A DNA stretch of 64,000 nt, taken from positions 310,001 to 374,000 of the forward strand of contig NZ_JACIDB010000001.1 in assembly GCF_014196115.1 (NCBI RefSeq), written 5' to 3'. Below are positions 17,374-24,787 of this stretch, piece after piece. Below the pieces are notes generated by a model. The model searched no databases. It saw only the letters and a program-made list of their open reading frames with translations, and was not told the DNA's origin. How positions within the stretch are numbered: position 1 is the first letter of the stretch; every line of letters starts with the position of its first letter. Source of the stretch: Sphingomonas aquatilis (GTDB lineage Bacteria > Pseudomonadota > Alphaproteobacteria > Sphingomonadales > Sphingomonadaceae). The position numbers were made by a program, and so were the translations under genes.

Positions 17374-19896
17374 ATGGCGTCCGATCCCCCCCGCACCAGC
17401 CGATTCACCGCCTTCCGCGACGCCGGCGGCGTGCGTGGCCTCGTCAGCCGCTCCTGGGGGCGCTGGTGGGTGAAGGGGCTTGCCATCCTCGCCGTGCTGG
17501 CGGTCGCCGGATACGGTGTGCTGTGGGTGACGGTGCTGCGGCAATTGCCCTCGGTCGACCAGCTGCGCAGCTACGAACCGCCGTTGCCCACCAACGTGCG
17601 CGGCGCCGACGGGGCGCCGATCCAGTCCTACGCCCGCGAACGCCGCGTCGAGCTGAGCTATGCCGAATATCCGCCGCTGCTCGTCCGCGCCTTCCTGGCG
17701 GCGGAGGACAAGACCTTCTTCGAACATCACGGCGTCGACTATCCGGGCCTGGGCGGCGCGGTGATCGATTACGTGCGCAAGTTCGGCACCGGCCGCCGCG
17801 CCAAGGGCGGATCGACCATCACGCAACAGGTCGCCAAGAACCTGCTGATCGGCAACGAATATTCGCCGACGCGCAAGTTCAAGGAAGCGATCCTCGCCTA
17901 TAAGATCGAGGACACGCTCACCAAGCCGCAGATCCTGGAACTGTACCTCAACCAGATCGCGCTGGGCCGGAACGCTTTCGGCGTCGAGGCGGCGAGCCAT
18001 GCCTATTTCGACAAGGAGCTGAACGAGCTCGACCTCGCGCAGCTCGCCTATCTCGCCATCTTGCCGAAGGGCCCGTCGAACTACGATCCCGTTCGCCACG
18101 CCGATCGCGCGCTCGCCCGCCGCAATTACGTGCTGGGCGAGATGCTGAAGAACGGCTTCATCACGCAGGCCCAGCACGATCAGGCGGTGTCAGAACCGCT
18201 CGGCACCATCCTGCGCCGCACGCCGAAATACGAACGCGTCGGCGGCTATTTCGTCGAAGAGGTCCGCCGCCAGCTGATCGACAAGTTCGGCGAGACCGAG
18301 CGCGACGGCCCGTTTAGCGTCTACGCCGGCGGCCTGTGGGTGCGCACCAGCCTCGATACGCGGTTGCAGGACCTCGCCGCGCAGGCGCTGCGCGACGGCC
18401 TGCTCCGCTACGATTCGGGACGCGGCTGGTCCGGCCCGCTGCGCCACGTCGACCTCGACGACGCGGACGGCTGGTTGCAGCCGTTGCTCAACACCAACAT
18501 CGGCCTCGACTATAAGGACTGGCGCGCGGCCATCGTGATCGCGCGAGAGGGCGACGCGTGGCAGATCGGGTTCGCCGACGGCAAGACCGGCACGCTGCCG
18601 CGCGGCGCTGCGCAGATGCCCGTCCGGGGCAAGGGCGGCACCGCCTTTGCCGCGCTGAAGGCCGGCGACATCATCGCGGTCGCGCCGCAGGGCGGCAGCT
18701 ACGCCATCCGCTCGGTGCCGAAGATCAGCGGCGGCTTCGTCGTCGAAGAACCGCAGACCGGCCGCGTGCTTGCGATGCAGGGCGGGTTCGACAGCCGCTT
18801 GCAGGCGTTCAACCGCGCGACGCAGGCGATGCGCCAGCCCGGATCGACCATCAAGCCGATCGTCTATTCCGCCGCGCTCGAAAACGGCATGACGCCCGCC
18901 AGCATCATCGTCGACGGCCCGTTCTGCGTCTACCAGGGCGCGCGGCTGGGGCAGAAGTGCTTCCGCAACTTCGGCAATTCGCGCGGGGCGGGGCCGCACA
19001 CGATGCGTTGGGGCATCGAACAGTCGCGCAACCTGATGACCGTCCGCGCCGCCGCGACCACCGGCATGCCGCGCGTCGTCGACGTCATGAAGCGGATGGG
19101 CGTGGGCGATTACCAGCCCTATCTCGCCAATGCGCTCGGCGCGGGCGTCACCACCGTCAGCCGCATGGTCAACGCCTATGCGACGCTCATCAACCAGGGC
19201 CGTGCCCATGCACCCACGCTGATCGACTTCGTGCAGGACCGCCACGGCAAGGTCATCTGGCCGGAGAATTGGCGCGGCTGCGACGGCTGCAACGCGCCCG
19301 ATTACAATGGCAAGCCGATGCCGCGCCCGGGCGACCGCACGCGCCAGGCGATCGACCCGCTCACTGCGTACCAGATGGTCCACATCACCGAAGGCGTCAT
19401 CCAGCGCGGCACCGCCGTCGTGCTGCGCGATCTCGACCGGCCGATGATGGGCAAGACCGGCACGACGACCGGCCCGACCGACGTCTGGTTCGTCGGCGGC
19501 ACGCCGCAGTTCATCGGCGGCCTCTACGTCGGCTACGACACGCCCTCGAACCTCGGCGGCTATGCGCAGGGTGGCACCTTCGCCGCGCCGATCTTCAAGG
19601 AATTCGCGGTCAAGGCCTATGAGGGGCTCGACAAGATCCCGTTCCGCGCCCCCGCCGGCATCCGCATGGTCCGCATCGATCGCGCGACCGGCCGCCCGGT
19701 CTACGGCACTTTCCCGACCGACACCGATCCCAAGGCGGCGGTGATCTGGGAAGCGTTCAAGCCGCAGAGCGAGCCGCGCCGCGCGATCCACCGCGGGCCC
19801 ACGCCCGCCGCGACCGCCACCGCCGCCGCCCCGCAACGCGCCACCAACACGCAGCGCGACAGCGATTTCTTGCAAAGGGAAGGCGGAATCTACTAG
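17374..19896 (+). CDS. mrcA: Class A penicillin-binding protein (PBP1A-type)
   Basis: A bifunctional peptidoglycan synthase of 840 residues, anchored by one helix (about 34-55). The GT51 glycosyltransferase domain has the catalytic Glu111 in AAEDKTFFEHHGVD, plus KGGSTITQQVAKN and KFKEAILAYKIE. The transpeptidase domain has the active-site serine in QPGSTIKPI, the SxN motif as EQSRNLM and the KTG motif as GKTGTTTGPTDVWF. An extra domain of about 150 residues separates them, as in PBP1A. The ATG at 17374 was chosen because it starts just before the anchor; the longer frame upstream is antisense to the CPBP gene. The symbol is by family resemblance. Confidence 0.93.
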   Translation: MASDPPRTSRFTAFRDAGGVRGLVSRSWGRWWVKGLAILAVLAVAGYGVLWVTVLRQLPSVDQLRSYEPPLPTNVRGADGAPIQSYARERRVELSYAEYPPLLVRAFLAAEDKTFFEHHGVDYPGLGGAVIDYVRKFGTGRRAKGGSTITQQVAKNLLIGNEYSPTRKFKEAILAYKIEDTLTKPQILELYLNQIALGRNAFGVEAASHAYFDKELNELDLAQLAYLAILPKGPSNYDPVRHADRALARRNYVLGEMLKNGFITQAQHDQAVSEPLGTILRRTPKYERVGGYFVEEVRRQLIDKFGETERDGPFSVYAGGLWVRTSLDTRLQDLAAQALRDGLLRYDSGRGWSGPLRHVDLDDADGWLQPLLNTNIGLDYKDWRAAIVIAREGDAWQIGFADGKTGTLPRGAAQMPVRGKGGTAFAALKAGDIIAVAPQGGSYAIRSVPKISGGFVVEEPQTGRVLAMQGGFDSRLQAFNRATQAMRQPGSTIKPIVYSAALENGMTPASIIVDGPFCVYQGARLGQKCFRNFGNSRGAGPHTMRWGIEQSRNLMTVRAAATTGMPRVVDVMKRMGVGDYQPYLANALGAGVTTVSRMVNAYATLINQGRAHAPTLIDFVQDRHGKVIWPENWRGCDGCNAPDYNGKPMPRPGDRTRQAIDPLTAYQMVHITEGVIQRGTAVVLRDLDRPMMGKTGTTTGPTDVWFVGGTPQFIGGLYVGYDTPSNLGGYAQGGTFAAPIFKEFAVKAYEGLDKIPFRAPAGIRMVRIDRATGRPVYGTFPTDTDPKAAVIWEAFKPQSEPRRAIHRGPTPAATATAAAPQRATNTQRDSDFLQREGGIY

Positions 19897-19909
19897 CGAA
19901 CATTCTGTT

Positions 19910-19990
19910 CGTCATCCCGGCGCAGGCTGGGATCTTCCTCGTGGGGCACCATCTTTGCCGCATGAGATGCCAGCCTTCGCTGGCATGACG
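19910..19990. repeat. Inverted repeat between mrcA and prfB
   Basis: CGTCATCCCGGCGCAGGCTGGGA at the left end and the TGCCAGCC/GGCATGACG hairpin at the right end form an imperfect inverted pair in the 114-base gap. It is the same class as 848-953 and is a candidate terminator for the upstream gene. Confidence 0.65.
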
Positions 19991-20010
19991 TTTGGTTTTG
20001 GAGAAGTTTC

Positions 20011-21138
20011 ATGCGCGCCGAAGCGCAGTCCCACGTCGACCGTATCAATGACGCGCTGGCGCTGCTGCGCCGGTTCCTCGATTGGGACCGCGCGCTGCGC
20101 CGCCTCGACGAGCTGAACGCGCGCGTCGAGGACCAGGCGCTGTGGAACGATCCCAAGGCCGCGCAGGAGGTCATGCGCGAACGCCGCCGCCTGGACGAGG
20201 CGATCACCGCCACCCGCGCCATCCAGTCCGAGATGGACGACACCGTCGAACTCATCGAGATGGCCGAGGCCGAGGGCGACACCGCGATGGAGCAGGAGGG
20301 CGTCGAGGCGCTCGCTGCGCTGGCGGAACGCGCCGACCACGACAAGATCCAGGCGCTGCTGGCGGGCGAGGCCGACGCCAACGACACCTATATCGAAATC
20401 AACTCGGGCGCCGGCGGCACCGAGAGCCAGGACTGGGCGGGCATGCTCCAGCGCATGTATACGCGCTGGGCCGAACGCCGCGGCATGAAGGTCGAGCTGA
20501 TCGACTATCACGCCGGCGAACAGGCGGGCATCAAGTCCGCGACGCTGCTCGTGAAGGGCGAGAACGCCTATGGCTATGCCAAGACCGAAAGCGGCGTCCA
20601 CCGCCTCGTCCGCATCAGCCCGTATGACAGCGCCGCGCGCCGCCACACCAGCTTCTCCAGCGTCTGGGTCTATCCGGTGATCGACGACAATATCGTCGTC
20701 GATTACAACGAAAGCGACCTTCGCATCGACACGTACCGCGCGTCGGGCGCCGGTGGCCAGCACATCAACACAACCGATTCGGCGGTGCGCATCACGCACA
20801 TCCCGACCGGCATCGTCGTCCAGTGCCAGAACCAGCGTTCGCAGCACAAGAACAAGGCAGAGGCGTACAACCAGCTGCGCGCGCGCCTTTACGAACTCGA
20901 ACTGCAGAAGCGCGAACAGGCCGCCAACGCCGAAAACGCCACGAAGACCGACATCGGCTGGGGCCACCAGATCCGCAGCTACGTGCTCCAGCCGTATCAG
21001 CTGGTGAAGGACCTGCGCACCGGCACTACCTCCACCGCACCCGGCGACGTGCTCGACGGCGCGCTCGATCCGTTCATGGCCGCCGCGCTGTCGCAGCGCG
21101 TGACGGGTGAAAAGGTCGACGTGGAGGACGTGGATTGA
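20011..21138 (+). CDS. prfB: Peptide chain release factor 2
   Basis: RF2 releases the finished peptide at UGA and UAA codons. The 375-residue protein shows the stop-codon recognition loop (SPY at 203-205, where E. coli has SPF), SGAGGQ with the GGQ motif at 248-250, and RSQHKNKAEA after it. The whole protein is in one frame, so the programmed +1 frameshift used to autoregulate RF2 in many bacteria is absent. The stop codon overlaps the TTG start of the next gene. Confidence 0.96.
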   Translation: MRAEAQSHVDRINDALALLRRFLDWDRALRRLDELNARVEDQALWNDPKAAQEVMRERRRLDEAITATRAIQSEMDDTVELIEMAEAEGDTAMEQEGVEALAALAERADHDKIQALLAGEADANDTYIEINSGAGGTESQDWAGMLQRMYTRWAERRGMKVELIDYHAGEQAGIKSATLLVKGENAYGYAKTESGVHRLVRISPYDSAARRHTSFSSVWVYPVIDDNIVVDYNESDLRIDTYRASGAGGQHINTTDSAVRITHIPTGIVVQCQNQRSQHKNKAEAYNQLRARLYELELQKREQAANAENATKTDIGWGHQIRSYVLQPYQLVKDLRTGTTSTAPGDVLDGALDPFMAAALSQRVTGEKVDVEDVD

Positions 21139-21866
21139 TCCGGCCCCGGGCCCGCGCCATCGCCGCCGCCACGGGGCTGTGCCTCGTCGCGTCCGCGTGC
21201 GACGGGTCCAAGCCGCTGCTGAAGCGCGACGACGCGCCCAGCCAGTTCCCGGTCGCCGACCGCCCGGTTGCGCATATCGTCTCGGCCCGCTGGTCGAACG
21301 AAGAGGCGCGCGATCGCCTCAACGAGGCGTCGGAGGTGATGGACAAGGCCGGCATCGCCAAGGGCATGACCGTCGCCGACATCGGCGCGGGCGAGGGCTA
21401 TTACACCATCCGTCTCGCGCAACGTGTCGGCGAACACGGCCGCGTGCTGGCCGAGGATATCGTCGCCAGCGTCCGCGATGCTTTGGCCGAACGCGTCGCC
21501 CGCGAAGACCTCGAAAACGTCGCCGTCCGCCTCGGCACCCCCGCCGACCCCAAGCTGCCCCCGGCGAGCTTCGATCGCGTCCTCATGGTCCACATGTACC
21601 ACGAGATCGAACAACCCTACGAATTCCTCTGGCGCCTCAGGCCCTCGCTCAAGCCCGAAGGCCTGGTCGTCGTCGTCGACGCCAACCGCCAGACCAAGAA
21701 CCACGGCACGCCACCTGCACTGCTCAAGTGCGAGTTCGAGGCGGTCGGCTACCGTCAGGTCGCGATAACCGACATGCCGTCCGCCGGCGGCTACATGGCG
21801 ACGTTCAAGGCGGTCGGCCCCCGGCCGGAGCCCGAGGCGATCAAGCCGTGCGTGATGCGGGATTGA
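21135..21866 (+). CDS. Lipoprotein-type class I SAM-dependent methyltransferase
   Basis: A 243-residue protein with a Rossmann methyltransferase core: motif I VADIGAGEGYYTIRLA (about 80-95), an acidic strand end VLAED and MVHMYHEIEQPYEF. Unusually it begins with a lipoprotein signal: a basic N-terminus, a hydrophobic stretch and the lipobox LVASAC with Cys22. The start codon is TTG at 21135, overlapping the prfB stop (TTGA). Because SAM is cytoplasmic, a methyltransferase exported as a lipoprotein is puzzling; either SAM is not the ligand, or an internal start is used. The substrate is unknown. Confidence 0.8.
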   Translation: MIRPRARAIAAATGLCLVASACDGSKPLLKRDDAPSQFPVADRPVAHIVSARWSNEEARDRLNEASEVMDKAGIAKGMTVADIGAGEGYYTIRLAQRVGEHGRVLAEDIVASVRDALAERVAREDLENVAVRLGTPADPKLPPASFDRVLMVHMYHEIEQPYEFLWRLRPSLKPEGLVVVVDANRQTKNHGTPPALLKCEFEAVGYRQVAITDMPSAGGYMATFKAVGPRPEPEAIKPCVMRD

Positions 21867-22186
21867 TTGGGGGCGTTGTGCAATGTGACGGGTCGACGAC
21901 GACACCGCACCACACTGCGCGGAGGTATGCTGATCATCGCGCTGAAATGAATCGAAGGCGGGCTCTGGTTTCCGGCGCCCAAACTCTTATGTTGATCCAA
22001 TCGCTGCTTTACCCAAGGTAGGCCGCAGCGGCTGAGAGACGGTCGCGCTCCCGCTTACGCAGTGGGATGACATATGCCTCCAGATTGCCACCCGAGCCGC
22101 CGTTACTGGCCGCTGCCGACAGCAGCAGCCTCTGAGGCAATCGAAGTTCATTGGGCGCATGAGGGTTTCGCCGCGCAACATCCTGA
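21867..22186. other. Start of the small-gene island, no clear gene
   Basis: A 320-base gap following the methyltransferase gene. A minus-strand reading at 22009-22218 (69 residues, ending in RKRERDRLSAAAAYLG) is possible, but no ribosome-binding site or known domain supports it. The 26-base sequence at 22030-22055 recurs at 23373-23397. Base composition becomes less GC-rich and codon use less biased from here to about 24250. Confidence 0.5.
22030..22055. repeat. 25-26 bp repeat inside the island, copy 1
   Basis: The sequence GGCTGAGAGAC, four variable bases, then GCGCTCCCGCT is repeated at 23373-23397 with one base fewer in the middle. Both copies lie in the small-gene island and nowhere else that I noticed in the window. 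Confidence 0.55.
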
Positions 22187-22666
22187 TTGCATGCAGCCGA
22201 TCGCGCATGGTGCCGCATCCGCTATCGCCTCACGCGCTCGTTCGTGACGCCTTTGGAACAGGAACAGCCCGCCGACCGGGTTAAGCCGCGTTCTCAGCGG
22301 TTTCGCCGTGCCTCCAACGCTGTCGCGCTCACATCGGATCAACGCAGGCGGCAAGCGAGGATCATGGCTGCCGCATGGCGGATCCTGGGATCGCGTGATG
22401 CTGTAATCGGCTTCTTCAATAGCTGGTCGAAAGATCTCGCTGGAAGGCCGCTCGACCTTGCTACGGACAGCGAGGATGGGTTTGCAGCCGTCGAGCAAGT
22501 GTTGCTGGGCGCCGAGATAAGCCCCGTCGCAATGGACTTGCTGATCCGCTCTACGACAGCGGTAGCGGCGTCAGGCCTCGTGGCCTGCGTTCCGGCTGTC
22601 GGCAACGACGGGCACGACAGTGATGGAGGCGGGGCGGCGTCTGAGGAGGCGTCCTTACATGACTGA
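22187..22666 (+). CDS. DUF2384 (Xre/MbcA/ParS) antitoxin-like protein
   Basis: A reading frame of up to 159 residues. The central part (about 50-105) resembles the toxin-binding domain of Xre/MbcA/ParS antitoxins: an ILGSRDAVIGFFNSW helix, then DLAGRPLDLATDSEDGFAAVEQVL, which aligns by eye to the family's W-x-x-P-x-x-x-L-x-G-x-x-P-x-x-L ... G-x-x-x-V-x-x-x-L pattern. The N-terminal 45 residues and the Gly/Glu-rich tail are unlike the family, so the real start may be internal (ATG at 22364). No RES-domain or other toxin gene is seen beside it, so it may be a solitary or remnant antitoxin. Confidence 0.55.
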   Translation: MHAADRAWCRIRYRLTRSFVTPLEQEQPADRVKPRSQRFRRASNAVALTSDQRRRQARIMAAAWRILGSRDAVIGFFNSWSKDLAGRPLDLATDSEDGFAAVEQVLLGAEISPVAMDLLIRSTTAVAASGLVACVPAVGNDGHDSDGGGAASEEASLHD

Positions 22667-22704
22667 TCGCATAGCGCTGGCCGCCTCGAAACTCCGGTCC
22701 AGCG

Positions 22705-22902
22705 ATGGGGGCTAACGAATTAGGGCTCGATCCTCTCGTCATCTTGGAGGCGGTCGAACTTGAGCGAACGCACCGATCGGACGCGCTGGCCGTCGCGCAG
22801 GCGAGGCTCAACGCGTCTTACAAGTATGACGACATAGATTTCTGGTCAGCCGTGTGCGCCTACTTGGCGGTCCGATCGTCGGCCGTGACGAAAAGGCCGT
22901 GA
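22705..22902 (+). CDS. Small hypothetical protein
   Basis: A 65-residue acidic frame that follows the antitoxin-like gene by 38 bases. It contains amphipathic helical stretches (DPLVILEAVELERTHRSDAL, then DDIDFWSAVCAYLAV) and looks like coding sequence, but I do not recognise a family. It could be a partner of the upstream gene. Confidence 0.4.
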   Translation: MGANELGLDPLVILEAVELERTHRSDALAVAQARLNASYKYDDIDFWSAVCAYLAVRSSAVTKRP

Positions 22903-23002
22903 GGAAGCGACGGCGCGTGCTCGATGCCACGATCAAGATATCGGATCGATGATAGCGGTTTAGCCGATATGTCGCGGCCAGGTGTCGCTTTGGGGTAAGC
23001 GC

Positions 23003-23230
23003 ATGGAAATGCATGATGACCGTGATGACTTGGTATCGGCGTTCAACGAGGGAAAGGACGCCGGATATAACGAGGATCGGTGGGCGGGTGAGTGCCCATA
23101 CAAACCTCACGACAACCTGGCCATGCGAGACGAATGGATGAAAGGCTTTTCGGCCGGCCGAAAGATGATAGCCGAAATGCGCCCGAAGCTATCGTTTTAT
23201 CGTGATCCTAAAGCTGCCCCGCGTTGCTGA
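23003..23230 (+). CDS. Ribosome modulation factor (RMF/CrpP)-like small protein
   Basis: A 75-residue protein. The middle fits the RMF/CrpP family pattern: AFNEGKDAGYN, a spacer, ECPY, a spacer, then MRDEWMKGFSAGRKM. Key residues are the Gly/Ala-Gly turn, the CPY tripeptide and the R-x-x-W-x-x-G-x-x-x-G-R segment. RMF of E. coli dimerises 70S ribosomes in stationary phase; CrpP-like relatives have been described on mobile DNA. The ATG at 23003 was preferred to the in-frame GTG at 22982. Whether this member binds ribosomes is not known. Confidence 0.65.
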   Translation: MEMHDDRDDLVSAFNEGKDAGYNEDRWAGECPYKPHDNLAMRDEWMKGFSAGRKMIAEMRPKLSFYRDPKAAPRC

Positions 23231-23372
23231 TCACCTGCGCCAGTCGATTCACCGATCCGCGCTGAATTTGGCCGCATGTATCCACGCCAGAACATCTATC
23301 AGTCGCCTGCCTTGAAAAAGAAGGCGGTGGCACCCATGTTGTTTGCACCGCGTACTCTCCTGAGCTTTGCGT

Positions 23373-23397
23373 GGCTGAGAGACTCTGCGCTCCCGCT
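23373..23397. repeat. 25-26 bp repeat inside the island, copy 2
   Basis: The second copy of the element at 22030-22055, ending 16 bases before the ATG at 23414. Its position suggests a 5' untranslated or promoter element of that small gene, but copy 1 has no comparable gene directly downstream. Confidence 0.5.
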
Positions 23398-23413
23398 CGA
23401 CGGAGGCGCCGAT

Positions 23414-23632
23414 ATGGACGTAAACTACATTCTTGGCCGGGATCAGGTCTCCCTTCATAACGCCGACATAGCCAGCGATGTGTCGGCTCGCCGTTCGCAT
23501 CGCGAAATGGCTCGATCATATGGCCGCATGTTGAGCGATGCTGGCTTCCCGCATTCCGATTCGTCTCTTGACGAAGCACAGCGAGCCTCCTTCCATGATG
23601 GGCTTGCCGCTAACAAGGGGGCGGCGAAGTGA
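23414..23632 (+). CDS. Small conserved-looking hypothetical protein
   Basis: A 72-residue protein beginning MDVNYILGRDQVSLHNADIA. It has a good Shine-Dalgarno (CGGAGG) 7 bases before the ATG at 23414. The Arg- and His-rich helix SARRSHREMARSYGRML suggests a small helical cytoplasmic protein. The style is that of short sphingomonad proteins of unknown role. It overlaps the next gene in GTGA (23629-23632), so the two form a unit. Confidence 0.6.
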   Translation: MDVNYILGRDQVSLHNADIASDVSARRSHREMARSYGRMLSDAGFPHSDSSLDEAQRASFHDGLAANKGAAK

Positions 23633-23844
23633 GCAGGGCGATCAACGTCAATCTCGAGGTTGCGACCGTACGTCAGTTATCGGCAAAGCATAATGCAGCG
23701 ATAAGTGTCGTCGAATCCCTCATATCGGGTGGCACGCGGGTTGTTTACAACAATTCGGTCGATGCTCAAGAAATGCGAGCCGTCTTCACCAAGTCCATCA
23801 TCAACGGCACCGTGACCCGGACGAAATGGGTACGAAATGCTTGA
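23629..23844 (+). CDS. Small hypothetical protein
   Basis: A 71-residue protein with a GTG start overlapping the previous stop. It has no signal peptide or membrane helix. It contains a hydrophobic segment (NAAISVVESLISGGTRVVYNN) and ends in KWVRNA. Its base composition is clearly lower in GC than the flanking housekeeping genes. No family was recognised. Its end overlaps the next small frame. Confidence 0.5.
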   Translation: MSRAINVNLEVATVRQLSAKHNAAISVVESLISGGTRVVYNNSVDAQEMRAVFTKSIINGTVTRTKWVRNA

Positions 23845-23998
23845 TGCCGCACTTTCGGCGCGCTGGACGCAAACGGATATCACAAGTCTGCGTGCGCTTC
23901 AGGCAACGGGCGCTGACCTGATCGGGTTGACGAAAGCCCTGGGTCGATCGGCAGGTGACGTTTCTCGCATGGCGCGAAGGTTGCGGCTGCCGTTATAG
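23837..23998 (+). CDS. 53-residue HTH-like protein
   Basis: A short frame starting at the ATG that overlaps the end of the previous gene by 8 bases. It reads as three helices: ARWTQTDITSLRALQATG, then DLIGLTKALGRSAGDV and SRMARRLRL. The W-T-x-x-D-I-x-x-L spacing followed by L-G-R-S-x-x-x-V resembles the small SANT/GcrA-type DNA-binding fold seen in short alphaproteobacterial proteins. The coupling of three genes (23414-23998) suggests one operon. Assignment as DNA-binding is an inference. Confidence 0.5.
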   Translation: MLDAALSARWTQTDITSLRALQATGADLIGLTKALGRSAGDVSRMARRLRLPL

Positions 23999-24253
23999 GT
24001 GTGAAGGCTGGATGGCAAAGCGCAGGCGGCCCGTAGGCTGTCATTCTGGTCGCACCGAAGTGATCGCCGGCCCTTCTAATTTCACCCCATCCGCCCCACA
24101 TACCATCTCATGCCGCGAGCGCTTTGCCCCGCTGCCCCCTTCCAGTCTCCGGTTCGAACATTCGGGTCTCCGATCCCGCACGTTACGTATCGTCCACATC
24201 GTCCACTTTGGAATCCGCGGTACGGCCCCGCCGCGTCCGAATCCGCGCCCGAT
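23999..24253. other. Island end, no gene recognised
   Basis: Sequence between the HTH-like gene and the convergent RadC-like gene. I see no supported gene, and no direct repeat matching the other island edge (about 21867). No integrase or tRNA is present to explain insertion. Confidence 0.4.
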
Positions 24254-24679
24254 TCACACCATCCCGAGCGCGCGCAGACTGATGATGCGGTCGCCCGCCA
24301 GGATCAGATGGTCGAGCAACTCCACCTCCACCGCCGCGCACACACGGGCGAGCGCACGGGTGTAGGCGAGGTCGGCGGGGCTGGGGGTGGCATCGCCGCT
24401 CGGGTGGCCGTGGCCCAGGATCAGCGCGGCGGCGTCATGCGCCAGCGCGCCCGCGATCACCATGCGCAGCGACAGCGCGACCGACGCCCGCCCGCCGCCG
24501 ACATCGATGCGTCCGAGAAGCCTCCGTTTCGGATCGAGATACAGCACCGCCGCGCGCTCCACCGCGTCCTCCGCCAGCCCGGCGAACAGCCGCGCCGCCG
24601 CCGCGACGCCGGTCACCACGGGGGCGGGGGGCGAAGCGGGCAAGGGGGCCATGACCGGGAAGGGGGGCGTCGTCGTCAC
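24254..24679 (-). CDS. Short RadC/JAB-domain (JAMM-like) protein
   Basis: A 141-residue protein holding only the JAB half of RadC. The motif [14 protein letters not shown] (His90, His92, Ser100, Asp103) is the H-x-H-x7-S-x2-D part of the JAMM zinc site. The helix-hairpin-helix N-terminal half of normal RadC (about 220 residues) is missing, and the usual upstream acidic residue appears replaced (RMVIAGAL where RadC proteins have R-E-I/V). It may be a diverged or inactive member. RadC is not in fact a proven repair enzyme; its role is unsettled. It is divergent from thyA, 109 bases away. Confidence 0.8.
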   Translation of the reverse strand: MTTTPPFPVMAPLPASPPAPVVTGVAAAARLFAGLAEDAVERAAVLYLDPKRRLLGRIDVGGGRASVALSLRMVIAGALAHDAAALILGHGHPSGDATPSPADLAYTRALARVCAAVEVELLDHLILAGDRIISLRALGMV

Positions 24680-24787
24680 GCTTATGTCCTGTCACGCCGC
24701 GCCATGCCGTGCAGCGCCCCGCGCATCCGTTTCGGAGCAAGTCCCGCCGGACTGGCGACTCGCACCCGCCTCCGCTACCCAGCGGGG

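Noticed and set aside
22009..22218. A 69-residue minus-strand protein in the island
   Set aside because: The C-terminal RKRERDRLSAAA looks protein-like, but there is no ribosome-binding site, known domain or conserved N-terminus, so it is mentioned only in the spacer note.
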